A DNA stretch of 64,000 nt from Actinomadura luteofluorescens (GCF_013409365.1 NZ_JACCBA010000001.1:4278001-4342000); one strand, 5' to 3'. Positions 51,645 to 64,000 are shown, counted from the stretch's first letter. Notes: a model not told the origin generated them from the letters alone. A program made the numbers and translations.

Positions 51645-53087
51645 TCAGCGCTGCAGCGTCAGGAGGCCCGGACGGTAGGGAAAGAGGCCGTAGTCGCCGC
51701 CGGAGTTGGGGCTGCGGCCCTGGTAGAGCAGTTGCAGATTGCAGGGGTCGACGGTGAAGGTCTGGTCGGCGCTGGTGCGGATCAGTTCACCGTGGCTGAT
51801 GTCGTTGGTCCAGGTGGCGCCGCTGTTGGCCTTGCCGGCGAAGGGGTTGCCCTCCGTCGCGGCCTGCGGGGTCCACGAACCGTTCAGGCTGGTGGCCGTG
51901 AACGAGCGGAAGTAGCGGCCCTGCGAGCCGATCGCCTCGACGATCATGAGGTAGCGGCTCTGGCCCTGGAGCCTGTAGACCTGGACGGCCTCGAACAGGT
52001 TGTTGGTCGAATCGCTCATGACCACTGTCGAGGTCGTGCCGAAGCTTCCCGGGAAGTTCCCGATCGGCATACCGGCCCGATAGATCTTGCCATTGTCACC
52101 GGCGAAGAAAAGGTACATGTTCGTGCCGTCGCCGATGAGCGTCTGGTCGATCGGTCCCGTTCCGGAGCCGGAGATGCTTCCGGAGAAGAGCACCTGTTGC
52201 GACGACCAGCCATTCGGGTTGGTGGGGTCACTGGACGTCCGGTAGGAGAAGGCCGTCCCACCCCACTGGTAGGCGAGCACCCAGATGTTCTTCGGCGCGA
52301 AGTAGAAGAGCGTGGGCGCGACGGTGGGATTCGACATCGTGTTCTGGCCGGCCGAAGCCATCTCCGACCAGTTGGTGAACAGGCCGAAGTTCATCGACCC
52401 CCATCTCGTCCCAGTGTCGTGCGTCGTCGCGTAGACGAGATTCCTGCCGTTGTAGGGGGCGACGGTGAAGTCCTTGAGCGACACCCATCCCGACTTGGGC
52501 TGCGCCAGCGGGCCCGTCGATGTCCAGCGGTAGCTCGACGGAAGATCACACGAAGGAGTGGTGCCGCCGCCGACCGGGACGAGTTGCCACTGCTGGTTGG
52601 CGCCGCCCCAGTCGTCGTACTGGACGATGTTCGCGTTGTCGGCGGTGGAGCCGCCCTGTACTTCGAGGGCCTTGTTGCTGTGGCGTGAGACCAGTCGCAC
52701 GTGGCCGTCCGAGCTGTCGGCCAGCCGCCACTGCTGGTTGGCGCCGTTCAGGTCGGCCCACTGGACGATCGAGCCGCCGTTGGCGGTGGAGAAGTCGTAG
52801 ACGTCCAGCACCTTGCCGGAGTGGCGGGACCTGATGCGGTAGTAACCGTCGCCGGAGTCGACGAACTGCCACTGCTGCTGGTTCTGATCGTTTCTCGTCC
52901 ACTGGGTGATGCGGGCGCCGTCGCCGGTGGCGAGGTTGTAGACGTCGAGGGCCTTGCCGCTGTTGCGGTTGACCAGGACGTACCACTTGTTCACATCCAC
53001 TGTCGCGGCTTGGGCGGGCTGCGGGTTCAGCACGGACATGAGCACCGAAAGCAGGAGCGATGCCAGCACCGCACCGGTCCTCAACAT
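51645..53087 (-). CDS. Secreted alpha-L-arabinofuranosidase (ricin-type lectin + GH62)
   Basis: 480 aa from the ATG at 53087, after AAGGAAGAAGG. A Sec signal (about 1-30, ending QPAQA-A) is followed by three ricin-B/CBM13-like repeats with QxW motifs ([21 protein letters not shown]). The catalytic GH62 domain (about 180-480) has [37 protein letters not shown] and [20 protein letters not shown] as in GH62 enzymes. It removes arabinose side chains from arabinoxylan. Divergent from a GH10 xylanase with operator-like palindromes between; the two act on the same polymer. Confidence 0.95.
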   Translation of the reverse strand: MLRTGAVLASLLLSVLMSVLNPQPAQAATVDVNKWYVLVNRNSGKALDVYNLATGDGARITQWTRNDQNQQQWQFVDSGDGYYRIRSRHSGKVLDVYDFSTANGGSIVQWADLNGANQQWRLADSSDGHVRLVSRHSNKALEVQGGSTADNANIVQYDDWGGANQQWQLVPVGGGTTPSCDLPSSYRWTSTGPLAQPKSGWVSLKDFTVAPYNGRNLVYATTHDTGTRWGSMNFGLFTNWSEMASAGQNTMSNPTVAPTLFYFAPKNIWVLAYQWGGTAFSYRTSSDPTNPNGWSSQQVLFSGSISGSGTGPIDQTLIGDGTNMYLFFAGDNGKIYRAGMPIGNFPGSFGTTSTVVMSDSTNNLFEAVQVYRLQGQSRYLMIVEAIGSQGRYFRSFTATSLNGSWTPQAATEGNPFAGKANSGATWTNDISHGELIRTSADQTFTVDPCNLQLLYQGRSPNSGGDYGLFPYRPGLLTLQR

Positions 53088-53114
53088 GACCTTCTTCCTT
53101 CCATTTGGAGCGGA

Positions 53115-53128
53115 TGTTAGCGCTAACA
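53115..53128. promoter_or_regulatory. LacI-family-type operator
   Basis: TGTTAGCGCTAACA is a perfect 14-bp palindrome with the central CG typical of LacI-family sites, 27 bases upstream of the arabinofuranosidase ATG. It probably binds a sugar-responsive repressor encoded elsewhere. Confidence 0.75.
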
Positions 53129-53189
53129 ATTTCTTCGAGCGGGACCTTCTCTCCATCGGCGGTCGAGGGGGTGGCGGTGGCCGGAGTAA

Positions 53190-54860
<1,671 letters not shown>

Positions 54861-54889
54861 CGCGACAAGCGAAAGGTGAATCGATGAAG

Positions 54890-54929
54890 GCCTACGGTGC
54901 CTCTGCGGTTCCGCAGAGGCACCGTAGGC
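54890..54929 (+). terminator. Strong terminator after the xylanase gene
   Basis: Two 19-base perfectly complementary arms (starting GCCTACGGTGCCTC) separated by TT, 30 bases after the xylanase stop. No T-run, as is usual for actinobacterial terminators. Confidence 0.8.
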
Positions 54930-55140
54930 CGCACCTGTTCGACCGCTCGACCGCTTGACCGCGAGCAGATGCTGAACTCCCGCGAGACTCTGAGCCCCCG
55001 CGGATCTCGCTCCCCACGCCCTGCGTCCGCGGGGAGGGTGAGGTTAACCGAACCCCGATCCGCCTGCTTCCACGATCGACCCGAGGACGCCCCGGAGACG
55101 AGCCTGGAGACACCCGTTAACACAGCTCGGAAGGTGTCCC

Positions 55141-55623
55141 ATGGCGATCCTCCTCTCCCGTGCCACGCACCGGTCCCGCTTCGGCTCACCGCTCTGGCGG
55201 CGCTCCGCCTACGCGTTCGCGGCCCTGCCCGCGGGACTGGCCTCGCTCACGGGGGCACGGGTGCAGCCGGCACTCGCGCACCGTCTGCTGAACATGCCGT
55301 CCGCGCGTTCCGGACGGGTCCGGACGATCCTGCACGCCCTCCTCTCGCTGCCGCTCGGCGTCCTGTCCCTCCTGGCGGCCGCGTACGGGTGGGCGATCGT
55401 CGTGCTCAACCTGCTCTACCCGGCCCGCTGGCTCATCGGGATGGGCGGTTCGCTGGAGGACTCCTGGGGCGGCCCGACGCTCGCCGGTGCCTGGGCCGTC
55501 CACGCGGCGGGCGGGCTGGTGATGTTGCTGCTGATGCCCGCCCTAATGCGGGGCATCACCACGTTCCAGGCCCGATTGATGCTCCGCGTCCTCGGCAGGG
55601 CGGACGGGACAATGGGACGGTGA
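55141..55623 (+). CDS. Small membrane protein of the kinase operon
   Basis: 160 aa with two or three membrane helices (about 62-92 and 118-140), resembling the sensor-like membrane segments that accompany NarL-type kinases in actinobacteria (LLYPARWLIGMGGSLEDSWG also matches the style of the kinase N-terminus). Its stop overlaps the kinase GTG (GTGA). Likely an accessory or split sensor. Confidence 0.78.
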   Translation: MAILLSRATHRSRFGSPLWRRSAYAFAALPAGLASLTGARVQPALAHRLLNMPSARSGRVRTILHALLSLPLGVLSLLAAAYGWAIVVLNLLYPARWLIGMGGSLEDSWGGPTLAGAWAVHAAGGLVMLLLMPALMRGITTFQARLMLRVLGRADGTMGR

Positions 55624-56900
55624 CAAAGGTACTGAGGGCCACGGCCGTCCGCCGGGCGTGGACGGAGGCGCTCTACCTGCTCGCCGGCACCCCCGTCGCC
55701 CTGGTCGGGCTGTACTACGCGGTGTTCTCGGGCGCGTTCGGGGTCGTCATGTCGGTCACCCGGCTGGGATCGGCCGCGACGGCGGCGGTGCTGCGGGGCG
55801 CCTGCCGGTTCGGGGAGCTGCACCGCCGGCTCGCGGCCGTCCTGCTGGACGAGCGGGTGCCGGCGCCCGGCAGGCCGCAGTCGCGGGCCGGGCTGCGGGC
55901 CTGGGTGCGGGACGCGCACGGCGCGGCCGGCTACCGCGCGTTCCTGCACCTGCTCGTCCGGTTCCCGCTCGCCGTTCTCGGCGTCGCCGTGGTGCTCGTG
56001 ACCTGGGTGTACGGGTTCCTTCTGCTCACCTATCCGATCCAGCTCCCCCTGCACCTCAACGAGATCACCTCGCGCGACCCGGAAGGCAGGGTCCGGCACG
56101 GCCTGGTCGTCGGCGGGTTCTACTTCGACACGTGGCAGCGCAGCCTGCTGGTGGCGCTGGCCGGCGCCGTCCTGCTGGCGGTGGCGCCGCGGGCCGTGCG
56201 GCTGGCCGTCCGCCTCGACCTCGCGGTGCTGCGGTCGCTGCTCGGCCCGCGGCCGGACGACGCCCGCATCCGTGACCTGGAGCGGAGCCGGTCGTACGCG
56301 GTCGAGAACGCGGCGGCGACGCTCCGCCGGATCGAGCGGAACCTGCACGACGGTGCCCAGGTACGGCTCGTCTCGCTGACCATGACGCTGGCCGCGCTGC
56401 AGGAGACCCTTCCGGACGGCACCCCCGAGCCCACCCGTGAGCTGGTCGCCGCCGCGCGCACCGGCGCCCGGGAGGCGATCGCCGAGCTGCGCGAACTGGT
56501 CCGCGGCATCCATCCGCCCGTCCTGGACCAGGGGCTGGACGCGGCGCTGGCGTCGGTCGCCGCGCGCAGCCCCGTCCCGGCGGAGCTGGAGACGGATCTG
56601 CCGGTCCGGCCGTCCGCGGCGATCGAGTCGATCGCCTACTTCTGCACCGCGGAGCTGCTGGCCAACGCGGGACGGCATGCGGCGGCCCGCCGGGTGACCG
56701 TGTCCGCCGTCCAGCCGGGGGACGGCACGCTGCGGCTGACGGTCACCGACGACGGGAGGGGCGGCGCGCGGACCCGTCCCGGCGGCGGGCTCGCAGGGCT
56801 GGCCGAGCGGGTGCGTACGGTGGACGGCGAGCTGTCCGTGCTGAGCCCGCCGGGAGGACCGACCACCGTGACCGTCACGCTCCCCCTCACCACCTCATGA
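55620..56900 (+). CDS. NarL-type sensor histidine kinase (HisKA_3)
   Basis: 426 aa from the GTG at 55620. Several N-terminal membrane helices (putative sensor domain, about 15-215). The HisKA_3 dimerisation motif is ERNLHDGAQVRLVSLTMTLA with His243, and the HATPase N box is AELLANAGRHAAAR with GGGLAGLAERVRTVDGELSV. It phosphorylates the regulator encoded next (4-base ATGA overlap). Confidence 0.94.
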   Translation: MTKVLRATAVRRAWTEALYLLAGTPVALVGLYYAVFSGAFGVVMSVTRLGSAATAAVLRGACRFGELHRRLAAVLLDERVPAPGRPQSRAGLRAWVRDAHGAAGYRAFLHLLVRFPLAVLGVAVVLVTWVYGFLLLTYPIQLPLHLNEITSRDPEGRVRHGLVVGGFYFDTWQRSLLVALAGAVLLAVAPRAVRLAVRLDLAVLRSLLGPRPDDARIRDLERSRSYAVENAAATLRRIERNLHDGAQVRLVSLTMTLAALQETLPDGTPEPTRELVAAARTGAREAIAELRELVRGIHPPVLDQGLDAALASVAARSPVPAELETDLPVRPSAAIESIAYFCTAELLANAGRHAAARRVTVSAVQPGDGTLRLTVTDDGRGGARTRPGGGLAGLAERVRTVDGELSVLSPPGGPTTVTVTLPLTTS

Positions 56901-57550
56901 CCGGTCTGCGCGTGGTGATCGCGGAGGACGCGGCGATCCTGCGGGACGGCCTCGCCCACCTGCTGGGGCTGCGCGGCCACTCGGTGGTCGCGGCGGTCGG
57001 CGACGCCCCCGCGCTGCACGCGGCCGTGGCCGAGCACGCGCCGGACGTCGCCGTGGTCGACATCCGGATGCCGCCGACGCACACCGACGAGGGGCTGCAC
57101 GCCGCGATCGAGCTGCGCCGCGTCCGTCCCGGCCTGGGCATTCTGCTGTTCTCGCAGTACGTGGAGACGAGGTACGCGGCCGAGCTGCTGGCGGGCTCGC
57201 CCGCGGGCGTCGGCTACCTGCTGAAGGAGCGGGTGTCCGACCTCGACGACTTCGTGGACGCGCTGAACCGCGTCGCCGCCGGGGGCACCGCGCTCGACCC
57301 GGAGGTCGTGGCGCACCTGCTCGGCGCCGCCCGGCGCGACGACGGGCTCGCGTCCCTCACCCCGCGCGAGCGGGAGGTCCTCGGGCTGATGGCGGAGGGC
57401 CGGACGAACGCGGCGATCGCCGCGTCCCTCGTCGTCACCGAGCGGGCCGTGGAGAAGCACATCGCGAACATCTTCACCAAGCTCGGCCTCGCGCCCACGG
57501 GCACGGACCACCGCCGCGTCCTGGCCGTCTTGCGCCACCTGGGGGCGTAG
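56897..57550 (+). CDS. NarL/FixJ-family response regulator
   Basis: 217 aa. Receiver domain with the acidic pair IAEDAAI and phosphoacceptor Asp55 in VAVVDIRMPPTHTDEG; Lys in YLLKERVSDLDDFV. The C-terminal LuxR-type HTH has LTPREREVLGLMAEGRTNAA and VEKHIANIFTKLGL. Partner of the kinase immediately upstream. Confidence 0.97.
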   Translation: MTGLRVVIAEDAAILRDGLAHLLGLRGHSVVAAVGDAPALHAAVAEHAPDVAVVDIRMPPTHTDEGLHAAIELRRVRPGLGILLFSQYVETRYAAELLAGSPAGVGYLLKERVSDLDDFVDALNRVAAGGTALDPEVVAHLLGAARRDDGLASLTPREREVLGLMAEGRTNAAIAASLVVTERAVEKHIANIFTKLGLAPTGTDHRRVLAVLRHLGA

Positions 57551-57953
57551 TGATCCTCCGCCCGCCCGGGGAGACCGGGTTCGTTTCGGTGATGCGCGGG
57601 GCGTTACCGCAGCGTGCCGGCGATGGCGGTGCCCCGTGTCGGACTTGACCGAGCGAATCCACTGCGATCGGGGTTAGTGTTACCGATTGATGGGCGTACC
57701 TCATCCGGTTCATGGCGTACGACCGGCCGCCGATGCCGGGCCTGATGCGCTTTGCCGGAAACGGCCAACGGCGCACCTTGGGCCCGGAACACGCGAGAGA
57801 GGATCGGACAATGGCGCGACGGTGCCGGGACGGCGGCCGCGCGGCAAGGCTCCGGCGAGCCCTGACGGGCGGCGCGGACTCGGTTGCGCGGTGGGACCCC
57901 TGGCCGCGTGAGATGGTAGCGATCACAGGAGCCGGGCAGGGAGCAGAGACGAC
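57551..57953. other. Intergenic region
   Basis: 403 bases with only short unconvincing frames. GGAATGGTAA-like AT-richer patches around 57670-57720 may include the promoter of the small membrane protein gene, and GGAGCCGGGCAGGGAGCAGAG precedes its ATG. Confidence 0.4.
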
Positions 57954-58235
57954 ATGTTGCAGGGCTTGAAGGTGGCCATAGTGCTGGCCGAGCCGACGAA
58001 GGAAGACCCGAACACCCAGAATCTGGCCGACTGGCTGCGCAACATCTTCGGGCCGCTGTTCCTGGTGATCATCGGGATCGTGGCCCTGTTCTTCCTGTTC
58101 ACCCGGGAGATCACGCGGTTCATTCAGTTCATCGTGCTCAGCATCGTGATCGCGATCGTCTTCTACTACCCCGGGATCATCACGTCGTTGGCAGGCGGAA
58201 TCGTGCGGGCGCTAGGCATCAAGGAGCCCGGCTAG
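57954..58235 (+). CDS. Small two-helix membrane protein
   Basis: 93 aa from the ATG at 57954. EPTKEDPNTQNLADWLRNIF is followed by two strong hydrophobic helices (about 33-52 and 60-85, FIQFIVLSIVIAIVFYYPGI). The arrangement resembles small membrane proteins of actinobacterial secretion or conjugation-like loci, but no such neighbours are here. Function unknown. Confidence 0.75.
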   Translation: MLQGLKVAIVLAEPTKEDPNTQNLADWLRNIFGPLFLVIIGIVALFFLFTREITRFIQFIVLSIVIAIVFYYPGIITSLAGGIVRALGIKEPG

Positions 58236-58494
58236 GCCCGCGCGTCCACCACGGTCGGCGCCGCCGAGGCGGCCAGGACGACCGCGCCCACGTCAGGCTT
58301 GGAGGCTCTGGGAGGCCCTTCATACGGCCGGTGCGGCGGTAGAGGCGGCCCACAGGAGGCGTTCGGTCGGGCCGGTGCGGCGGCCCGTTGACGGCTCCCT
58401 GACCGTCCCGAGGGCGGGCGCAAGGCTCCACAGCCGGAGTGTCGCAGGGATCGGCGGCCCCGGCGCTCGAAAGAACCGCCGGGGCTGCCGGTCG

Positions 58495-59133
58495 TCACTG
58501 TCCGGTCGCCGGCATGTCCCAGATCACCACGCGCGCCCTGACGATCGGTGACGTGGTGGTCGAGTGCGCGTCCACGATCGTCAGTCGCGCCACCCGGCCC
58601 GCGCCGGTCGATACGCAGACCACGTCATCCTCGTCCACCTTGACCTCGTCGGATCCCTCCGCCGCCGCGGCATCCCGGCACTGGATCGCCGACGGCTCGC
58701 TCCGTGGACGCATCAGGGCGACCTGCGCATCCGAATCGGCCTCCACCGCAGGTCTGAGCCAGGCGCCCCGGATGTCGGGCTCCCCGTCCCGCTCCGAGAG
58801 ACGCGGCGGTTTGGCGTCCAGATCTCGCCGCGACCGCGGCCCGGCCAGCAGCACCATCCCCCGCCAGCGCACGACCGGCGCCGTGATGGTCGGGGACGGT
58901 TTCGGCGCGGCCGAGCCGGCGGGCGCGGAAGGCGCCGCCGTGGTCGACCTCGGTGGCGCGGCCGCCCCGCGCTTGTCCGGCCCGCCGCCGTCGTCATCCG
59001 GGGTGACGGCGATCGCCACCGCGACGAGCAGCCCGAGCAGCACGGCGCCGACCGCGACGGCGATCCCCACATGCTGCATCTGCAAGCCGGTGCCGGTGCT
59101 TCTGTCATGATCTGGCATTGACCCGTTCATCAC
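58495..59133 (-). CDS. Membrane-anchored extracytoplasmic protein, hypothetical
   Basis: 212 aa. One transmembrane helix near 22-45 ([20 protein letters not shown]), a Pro/Ser/Ala linker, then a folded extracellular part with two Cys (IQCRDAAAAEG and VVCVSTG) likely disulfide-bonded. AAGGTGAG precedes the start. No family recognised. Confidence 0.75.
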   Translation of the reverse strand: MMNGSMPDHDRSTGTGLQMQHVGIAVAVGAVLLGLLVAVAIAVTPDDDGGGPDKRGAAAPPRSTTAAPSAPAGSAAPKPSPTITAPVVRWRGMVLLAGPRSRRDLDAKPPRLSERDGEPDIRGAWLRPAVEADSDAQVALMRPRSEPSAIQCRDAAAAEGSDEVKVDEDDVVCVSTGAGRVARLTIVDAHSTTTSPIVRARVVIWDMPATGQ

Positions 59134-59300
59134 CGCTCACCTTGATGCGCGTCAGGACCAAGGTCAACCGACAGGACGACCATTTATCCTAGATCGCCCA
59201 AATGTCGTGCGTAATGCCCGGAGAATCCCCGTCAGATCGGTGCCACACGCCGTCGGTGGAGCCGGGACCGATCGCGTCTGGTCGGCCTCCGTGACCGCCT

Positions 59301-60338
59301 TCAGGCGCGGCGATCCGGACCTATGAGACGGGGCTGCGGCGGGCGCGGCGCCTGCCGCGGCCGGCGGTCGTCGCACTCCACGTCCCGGATGCCACCGGGC
59401 TCGCTCTGAGCGGGGATTTCGGTGAGTCTGCGGCGGCGGAAGTCTCGTGGGGTCTCGCCGTAGCGGCTTTTGAAGGCCGAGGAGAACCAGGTGGGAGTGA
59501 GGCCGGCGCGGGAGGCGATGTCGCTGATGCTGAGGTCGCTGTGCGCCGGGTCCTGGAGGACGTCCCGGGCGTCTCGCAGCGTTTCCTCGATGCGCAGGTC
59601 GCGGTAGGTGGTGCCCGTCTGGTGGAGGGCGTTGCGCAGGTGGCGTGGCGACCAGCCGAGCGCGTGGGCCGCGGCGGCGAGCGGGAGCTTGCCGGTCCCG
59701 AGATGGTTCCGCACGTATTCGCGGACGAGTCGGGCGACGTCGGTGAGGTGGGCTTCCGGCGGCCGCGCGTCCTTGAGAACGATCATGCAGAACAGTTCGG
59801 TCATCCGATCGCACACCGCGTGGAACTCGTGGTCGGACAGGTTGTCCCGTTCGACGTGGGTGCTTTCGATCAGGGCGCTGAGGATGCGGCCGAGACCGGT
59901 GTTCAGGTCGAGGACGAGACGCAGTGGTGCGGGCGAGTCCACGTGGTTGTCGAGTTCGGAGCGCGGGACCTGGAACGCGTAGGCCTCCGACTCAGGGACG
60001 GAGAGCCAGCATGACTCGTCCATCCCCATCGCGGAGGCGTACCCTGGAGGGGTCCGTGTTTCGTCCTGGCCGTGCCTGACTGTGTAGACGCCTTGTCGCG
60101 GCATCACGATCCAGTAGTGCTCGTCGCCGGGGACCCTGCGGACGTGCGAGGGTGTCCGGGCGGCGATCCGGTCGCCGCGCTGATCCCAGCGCATCAGGCG
60201 GTAGCCGCCGCTTTCCTGGACGGTGAGTTCCGCGCGCCAGCGTCCCGGGTTCCGGAAGCGGTGGTCCATCGGCAGGATGCTGTTGCTGAGATCGCGCCAG
60301 GCGTCGGTGTGGTCGGTGGTCCAGGAGTGGTACTGCAT
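59301..60338 (-). CDS. AraC-family transcriptional regulator
   Basis: 345 aa. The N-terminal ~190 residues are an AraC-binding/cupin-like sensor (AraC_binding_2 style). The C-terminal HTH pair has LAAAAHALGWSPRHLRNALH and LSISDIASRAGLTPTWFSSA, then FKSRYGETPRDFRRRRL. Divergent from a P450 gene 225 bases away, so it is the probable regulator of the P450/MetE-like operon. Confidence 0.93.
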   Translation of the reverse strand: MQYHSWTTDHTDAWRDLSNSILPMDHRFRNPGRWRAELTVQESGGYRLMRWDQRGDRIAARTPSHVRRVPGDEHYWIVMPRQGVYTVRHGQDETRTPPGYASAMGMDESCWLSVPESEAYAFQVPRSELDNHVDSPAPLRLVLDLNTGLGRILSALIESTHVERDNLSDHEFHAVCDRMTELFCMIVLKDARPPEAHLTDVARLVREYVRNHLGTGKLPLAAAAHALGWSPRHLRNALHQTGTTYRDLRIEETLRDARDVLQDPAHSDLSISDIASRAGLTPTWFSSAFKSRYGETPRDFRRRRLTEIPAQSEPGGIRDVECDDRRPRQAPRPPQPRLIGPDRRA

Positions 60339-60563
60339 GGGCTACCTCCGCTGTGAGCCCGCACTCGCCCGGTAACCCAACGTCCCCACGCGGTCGCTGT
60401 CAAGCCCTCCGGCGGGCCCGCCGGTCGTCTGTTTTCGTGCCGTCCGATTTCTGGTTCGGGGCAGGATCCGCCCGTGAGCATGGCCGGTCGGTCGGCGCGC
60501 GGCGATACTCGGGCCCGTCCGCCGCCAGAAGAGCCGCCCGGCGGGGTGCGACGAAGGGAATCC

Positions 60564-61784
60564 GTGACGATGAGCCTGCCCGCGTTTCCGGCCCTCGACG
60601 AGAGCCCGCTCGACACCTGCCTCCGGCTCCGGGAGATCGCGCCCGTGGTCGAGGTGGAGTTCCCCGGCGGCGTGCCGGCCTACCTGGCGCTGACCCACAG
60701 GGCCGCCCGCGAGATCCTCGCCGGGGACAACAGGACCTTCGCCCGCGACCCGGGGCACTGGCCGGCGCTGCACGACGGGTCGATCCCCGAGGACTGGCCG
60801 CTGCGCGCCATCGTCCAGGGCGACCACCTGTCCACCAAGGACGGGGACGATCACCGGCGGCTGCGGGGCCTGGTCGGCAGGGCGTTCACCCCGGGGCGGG
60901 TGCAGGCGATGGAGCCGCGGATCCAGGAGCTCATCGACGCTCTGCTGGACGACGTGGTGGCGGCCGGCGACGGCGTCGACCTGGTGCCCGCCTTCACCGA
61001 GGCGCTGCCGATGGCGGTGATCTGCGAACTGTTCGGCGTCCCGGAGCCGGAACGGGCCCGGCTGCGGAAGTGGACGGCCGCTCTGCTGGCGCACACCACC
61101 CCGCCGGACGAGGCGTTCGAGACCCAGCGGGCGCTCATGACGTATCTGTACCAGCTGGCGGAACGCAAAAGGGTGGACCCCGGCGACGACCTCACGTCCG
61201 GCTTGGTGCAGGCCCGCGACCGGGACGACCGGCTCACCACCGACGAACTGGTCGCGGTGCTGTGGCTGATGCTGGTCGCCGGGCACGAGACCACCGTCCA
61301 CCTGCTGGGGCACGCCATCGCCGCGCTGTCGGCGCATCCCGGCCAGTTGGCGCTGGCGATGGACGAGGACCGCTGGGGCGACGTGGTCGAGGAGACCCTG
61401 CGGTACCGCCATTCGGTGATGATGACCAGTTTCCGCTTCACGCTCACGGACGTGACGATCGCGGGCGTGGCCATCCCCAAGGGCAACGCGGTCGGCGTGG
61501 TGTACCAGGCGAGCGGCCTCGACCCGGAACGGTACGGGGAGAGCGCGGACAAGTTCGACATCACCCGCGAGCAGAGCGACGGTATCGGCTTCGGCCATGG
61601 CCCCCGGTACTGCATCGGCGCCCCGCTGGCCCGGCTGGAGAGCAGGCTCGCGCTCGCCTCGCTGTACCGGCGGCTGCCGGACCTCACCCTCGCGATCGAC
61701 CCGGACGACGTCCCCTACTCGCCGTCCTTCTTCACCAGAGGCCCGCTGTCGCTCCCCATCACCCTCGGCGCCGACCGCCGCTGA
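60564..61784 (+). CDS. Cytochrome P450
   Basis: 406 aa from the GTG at 60564 after GAAGGGA; an ATG two codons later is also possible. The I-helix is MLVAGHETTVHLLGHA, ExxR appears as VEETLRYR, and the heme-binding loop FGHGPRYCIGAPLAR carries Cys350. Soluble bacterial class I P450, needing ferredoxin and reductase encoded elsewhere. Substrate unknown; it is the first gene of an operon with a MetE-like protein. Confidence 0.95.
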   Translation: MTMSLPAFPALDESPLDTCLRLREIAPVVEVEFPGGVPAYLALTHRAAREILAGDNRTFARDPGHWPALHDGSIPEDWPLRAIVQGDHLSTKDGDDHRRLRGLVGRAFTPGRVQAMEPRIQELIDALLDDVVAAGDGVDLVPAFTEALPMAVICELFGVPEPERARLRKWTAALLAHTTPPDEAFETQRALMTYLYQLAERKRVDPGDDLTSGLVQARDRDDRLTTDELVAVLWLMLVAGHETTVHLLGHAIAALSAHPGQLALAMDEDRWGDVVEETLRYRHSVMMTSFRFTLTDVTIAGVAIPKGNAVGVVYQASGLDPERYGESADKFDITREQSDGIGFGHGPRYCIGAPLARLESRLALASLYRRLPDLTLAIDPDDVPYSPSFFTRGPLSLPITLGADRR

Positions 61785-61833
61785 CCCTTTCCGCCCCGTC
61801 CTCGCGGCGTCTCATAGAGCTGGAGTCACATCC

Positions 61834-62859
61834 GTGCAATCGACCGTTCACCTCTGCGGCAGCGTGCCGCTCGCCGATTCCGAGTCCGTCTTCCGCGCGG
61901 TCGCGACCGCGCTCAATGGCCGCGTGCGGCGGATCCCGGACGGCGAACCGGGCGAGCGGGACAACTGGGTCGTGTGGCAGTTGGCGAAACTCTCGGCGCA
62001 TCCGGACCTGGAGACGGTGCCGCCGCCCGGCCCGGAGTACGGGCCCACGCTGCGGGTCCGGCCGAGGCCCGGCGTCGACCCGGCGTCGGTGGTCTTCGGG
62101 CCGCTGGGGTACTCGGCGGCCGCGCTCGACTCGTGGCAGGTGTTCAGCCGCCTGCGCGCGGACGGCGTCATCCCGCCTGACGTGCGGTTCCAGGTCAGCC
62201 TGCCGACACCGATCGCCGTGGTCGCCGCGTTCATCGGCGCGCACCAGGCGGAGCTGGAGGCCGCGTACGAGGCCCGGCTGCTGGCCGAGCTGGACGAGAT
62301 CCTGGCCGTGATCCCTCCCGCGGACCTCGCCGTCCAGTGGGACACCGCGGTCGAGTTCGCCGTCTTCGAGGAGGTCTATCCGGCCTGGTTCGGCACCGAC
62401 TATCCGTCCCGCCTGACCGAGACGGTGACGCGGCTGGTCCGGCTCGGAGCCGCGGTACCGGACGGGGCCGAACTCGGATACCACCTTTGCTACGGCGACT
62501 TCGAGCACCGGCATTTCGTTGAGCCGGCCGACACGTCCAAACTGGCGGACGTCACCGCGGGCCTCGTCGACGGCCTCGGGCGGCGCCTGGACTGGGTGCA
62601 CATGCCCGTGCCGCGCGGCCGCGCCGACGAGGCGTACTTCGCGCCGCTGGCGAACCTGTCGCTACCGGCGGAGGCCACCCTGTTCCTTGGGCTCGTGCAT
62701 GTCACGGACGGACTCGACGGCGCCCGCGCGAGGATCGCCGCGGCCCGCGGGGTCCTGAAGACGTTCGGCATCGCGACCGAATGCGGCATGGGCCGACGTC
62801 CGCCCCAGCAGATCCCCGCCCTACTCGACCTGCACGCGGCGGTGGCCGACCTGCTCTGA
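61834..62859 (+). CDS. MetE/UROD-superfamily protein
   Basis: 341 aa from the GTG at 61834. The TIM-barrel pattern opens with LCGSVPLADSESVFRAVATA and RRIPDGEPGERDNWV, and closes with IATECGMGRRPPQQIP. Candidate zinc ligands as in cobalamin-independent methionine synthase are seen: His217 and Cys219 in GYHLCYGDFEH, and Cys317 in TECGMG. It lacks the MetE N-terminal half, so it is one of the short MetE-like methyltransferases. Paired with a P450, perhaps for demethylation or methyl transfer on the same substrate. Confidence 0.85.
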   Translation: MQSTVHLCGSVPLADSESVFRAVATALNGRVRRIPDGEPGERDNWVVWQLAKLSAHPDLETVPPPGPEYGPTLRVRPRPGVDPASVVFGPLGYSAAALDSWQVFSRLRADGVIPPDVRFQVSLPTPIAVVAAFIGAHQAELEAAYEARLLAELDEILAVIPPADLAVQWDTAVEFAVFEEVYPAWFGTDYPSRLTETVTRLVRLGAAVPDGAELGYHLCYGDFEHRHFVEPADTSKLADVTAGLVDGLGRRLDWVHMPVPRGRADEAYFAPLANLSLPAEATLFLGLVHVTDGLDGARARIAAARGVLKTFGIATECGMGRRPPQQIPALLDLHAAVADLL

Positions 62860-62877
62860 GCGGCGGCCTGGGAGGCG

Positions 62878-64000
<1,123 letters not shown>

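Overview
The window is high-GC actinobacterial DNA: GTG starts, leaderless-looking promoters, and ECF, HxlR, AraC, NarL and DUF1707 families. The family mix suggests a filamentous actinomycete, possibly Thermomonosporaceae (Actinomadura-like); that placement is inference. Most of it is ordinary chromosome, but about 26-45 kb is an accessory zone built on two tRNA genes.

1-26 kb, chromosomal: a truncated helical protein; two overlapping CNNM/CBS ion-transport genes; a CDF metal exporter; a very long repeat and coiled-coil protein with degenerate SF1-helicase-like motifs; holin-like and LapA-like membrane proteins; a HAD phosphatase; recQ; a secreted protein next to an OmpR-type two-component system; an epoxide-hydrolase-like/SDR pair; an acetate-uptake (GPR1/FUN34/YaaH) transporter; a DUF1707 protein; a divergent MFS/HxlR pair with a palindromic operator; an alpha/beta hydrolase with an HExxGH protein; a secreted three-repeat protein; and a SigX5-type sigma factor with a cupin/DUF6069 protein.

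26-45 kb, accessory: a decayed element lies between a tRNA-Arg gene (28192-28264) and a 43-bp copy of its 3' part (26101). Next, a 13-kb island is inserted in tRNA-Ser(GCT) and bounded by a perfect 59-bp repeat (29054-29112 and 42053-42111). It carries an N-truncated integrase joined to an HTH-gene fragment; a compact operon of a 40-aa peptide, JmjC oxygenase, aldo/keto reductase and APH-fold kinase, which looks like a possible RiPP pathway; a WD40 pseudogene; an McrBC-like system whose McrC is split by two compensating frameshifts; a caspase-like protease with two IF-2 N-terminal-type domains and a receiver-like domain, divergent from an EACC1-type gene; and a membrane-anchored NUDIX protein. 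This defence-island-like segment is the most unusual part. Beyond the right repeat lie the remnant of a second, related integrase and decayed genes.

45-64 kb, chromosomal: VOC and YCII proteins, membrane proteins, an ASCH-like/winged-helix protein, a second SigX5-type sigma with a hydrolase, a divergent arabinoxylan-degrading pair (ricin-GH62 arabinofuranosidase and GH10-ricin xylanase) with LacI-type and GAAA/TTTC palindromes, a NarL-type two-component operon, an AraC regulator beside a P450 and a MetE-like protein, and an ABC exporter cut by the window end. All assignments come from reading the sequence; no database search was run.
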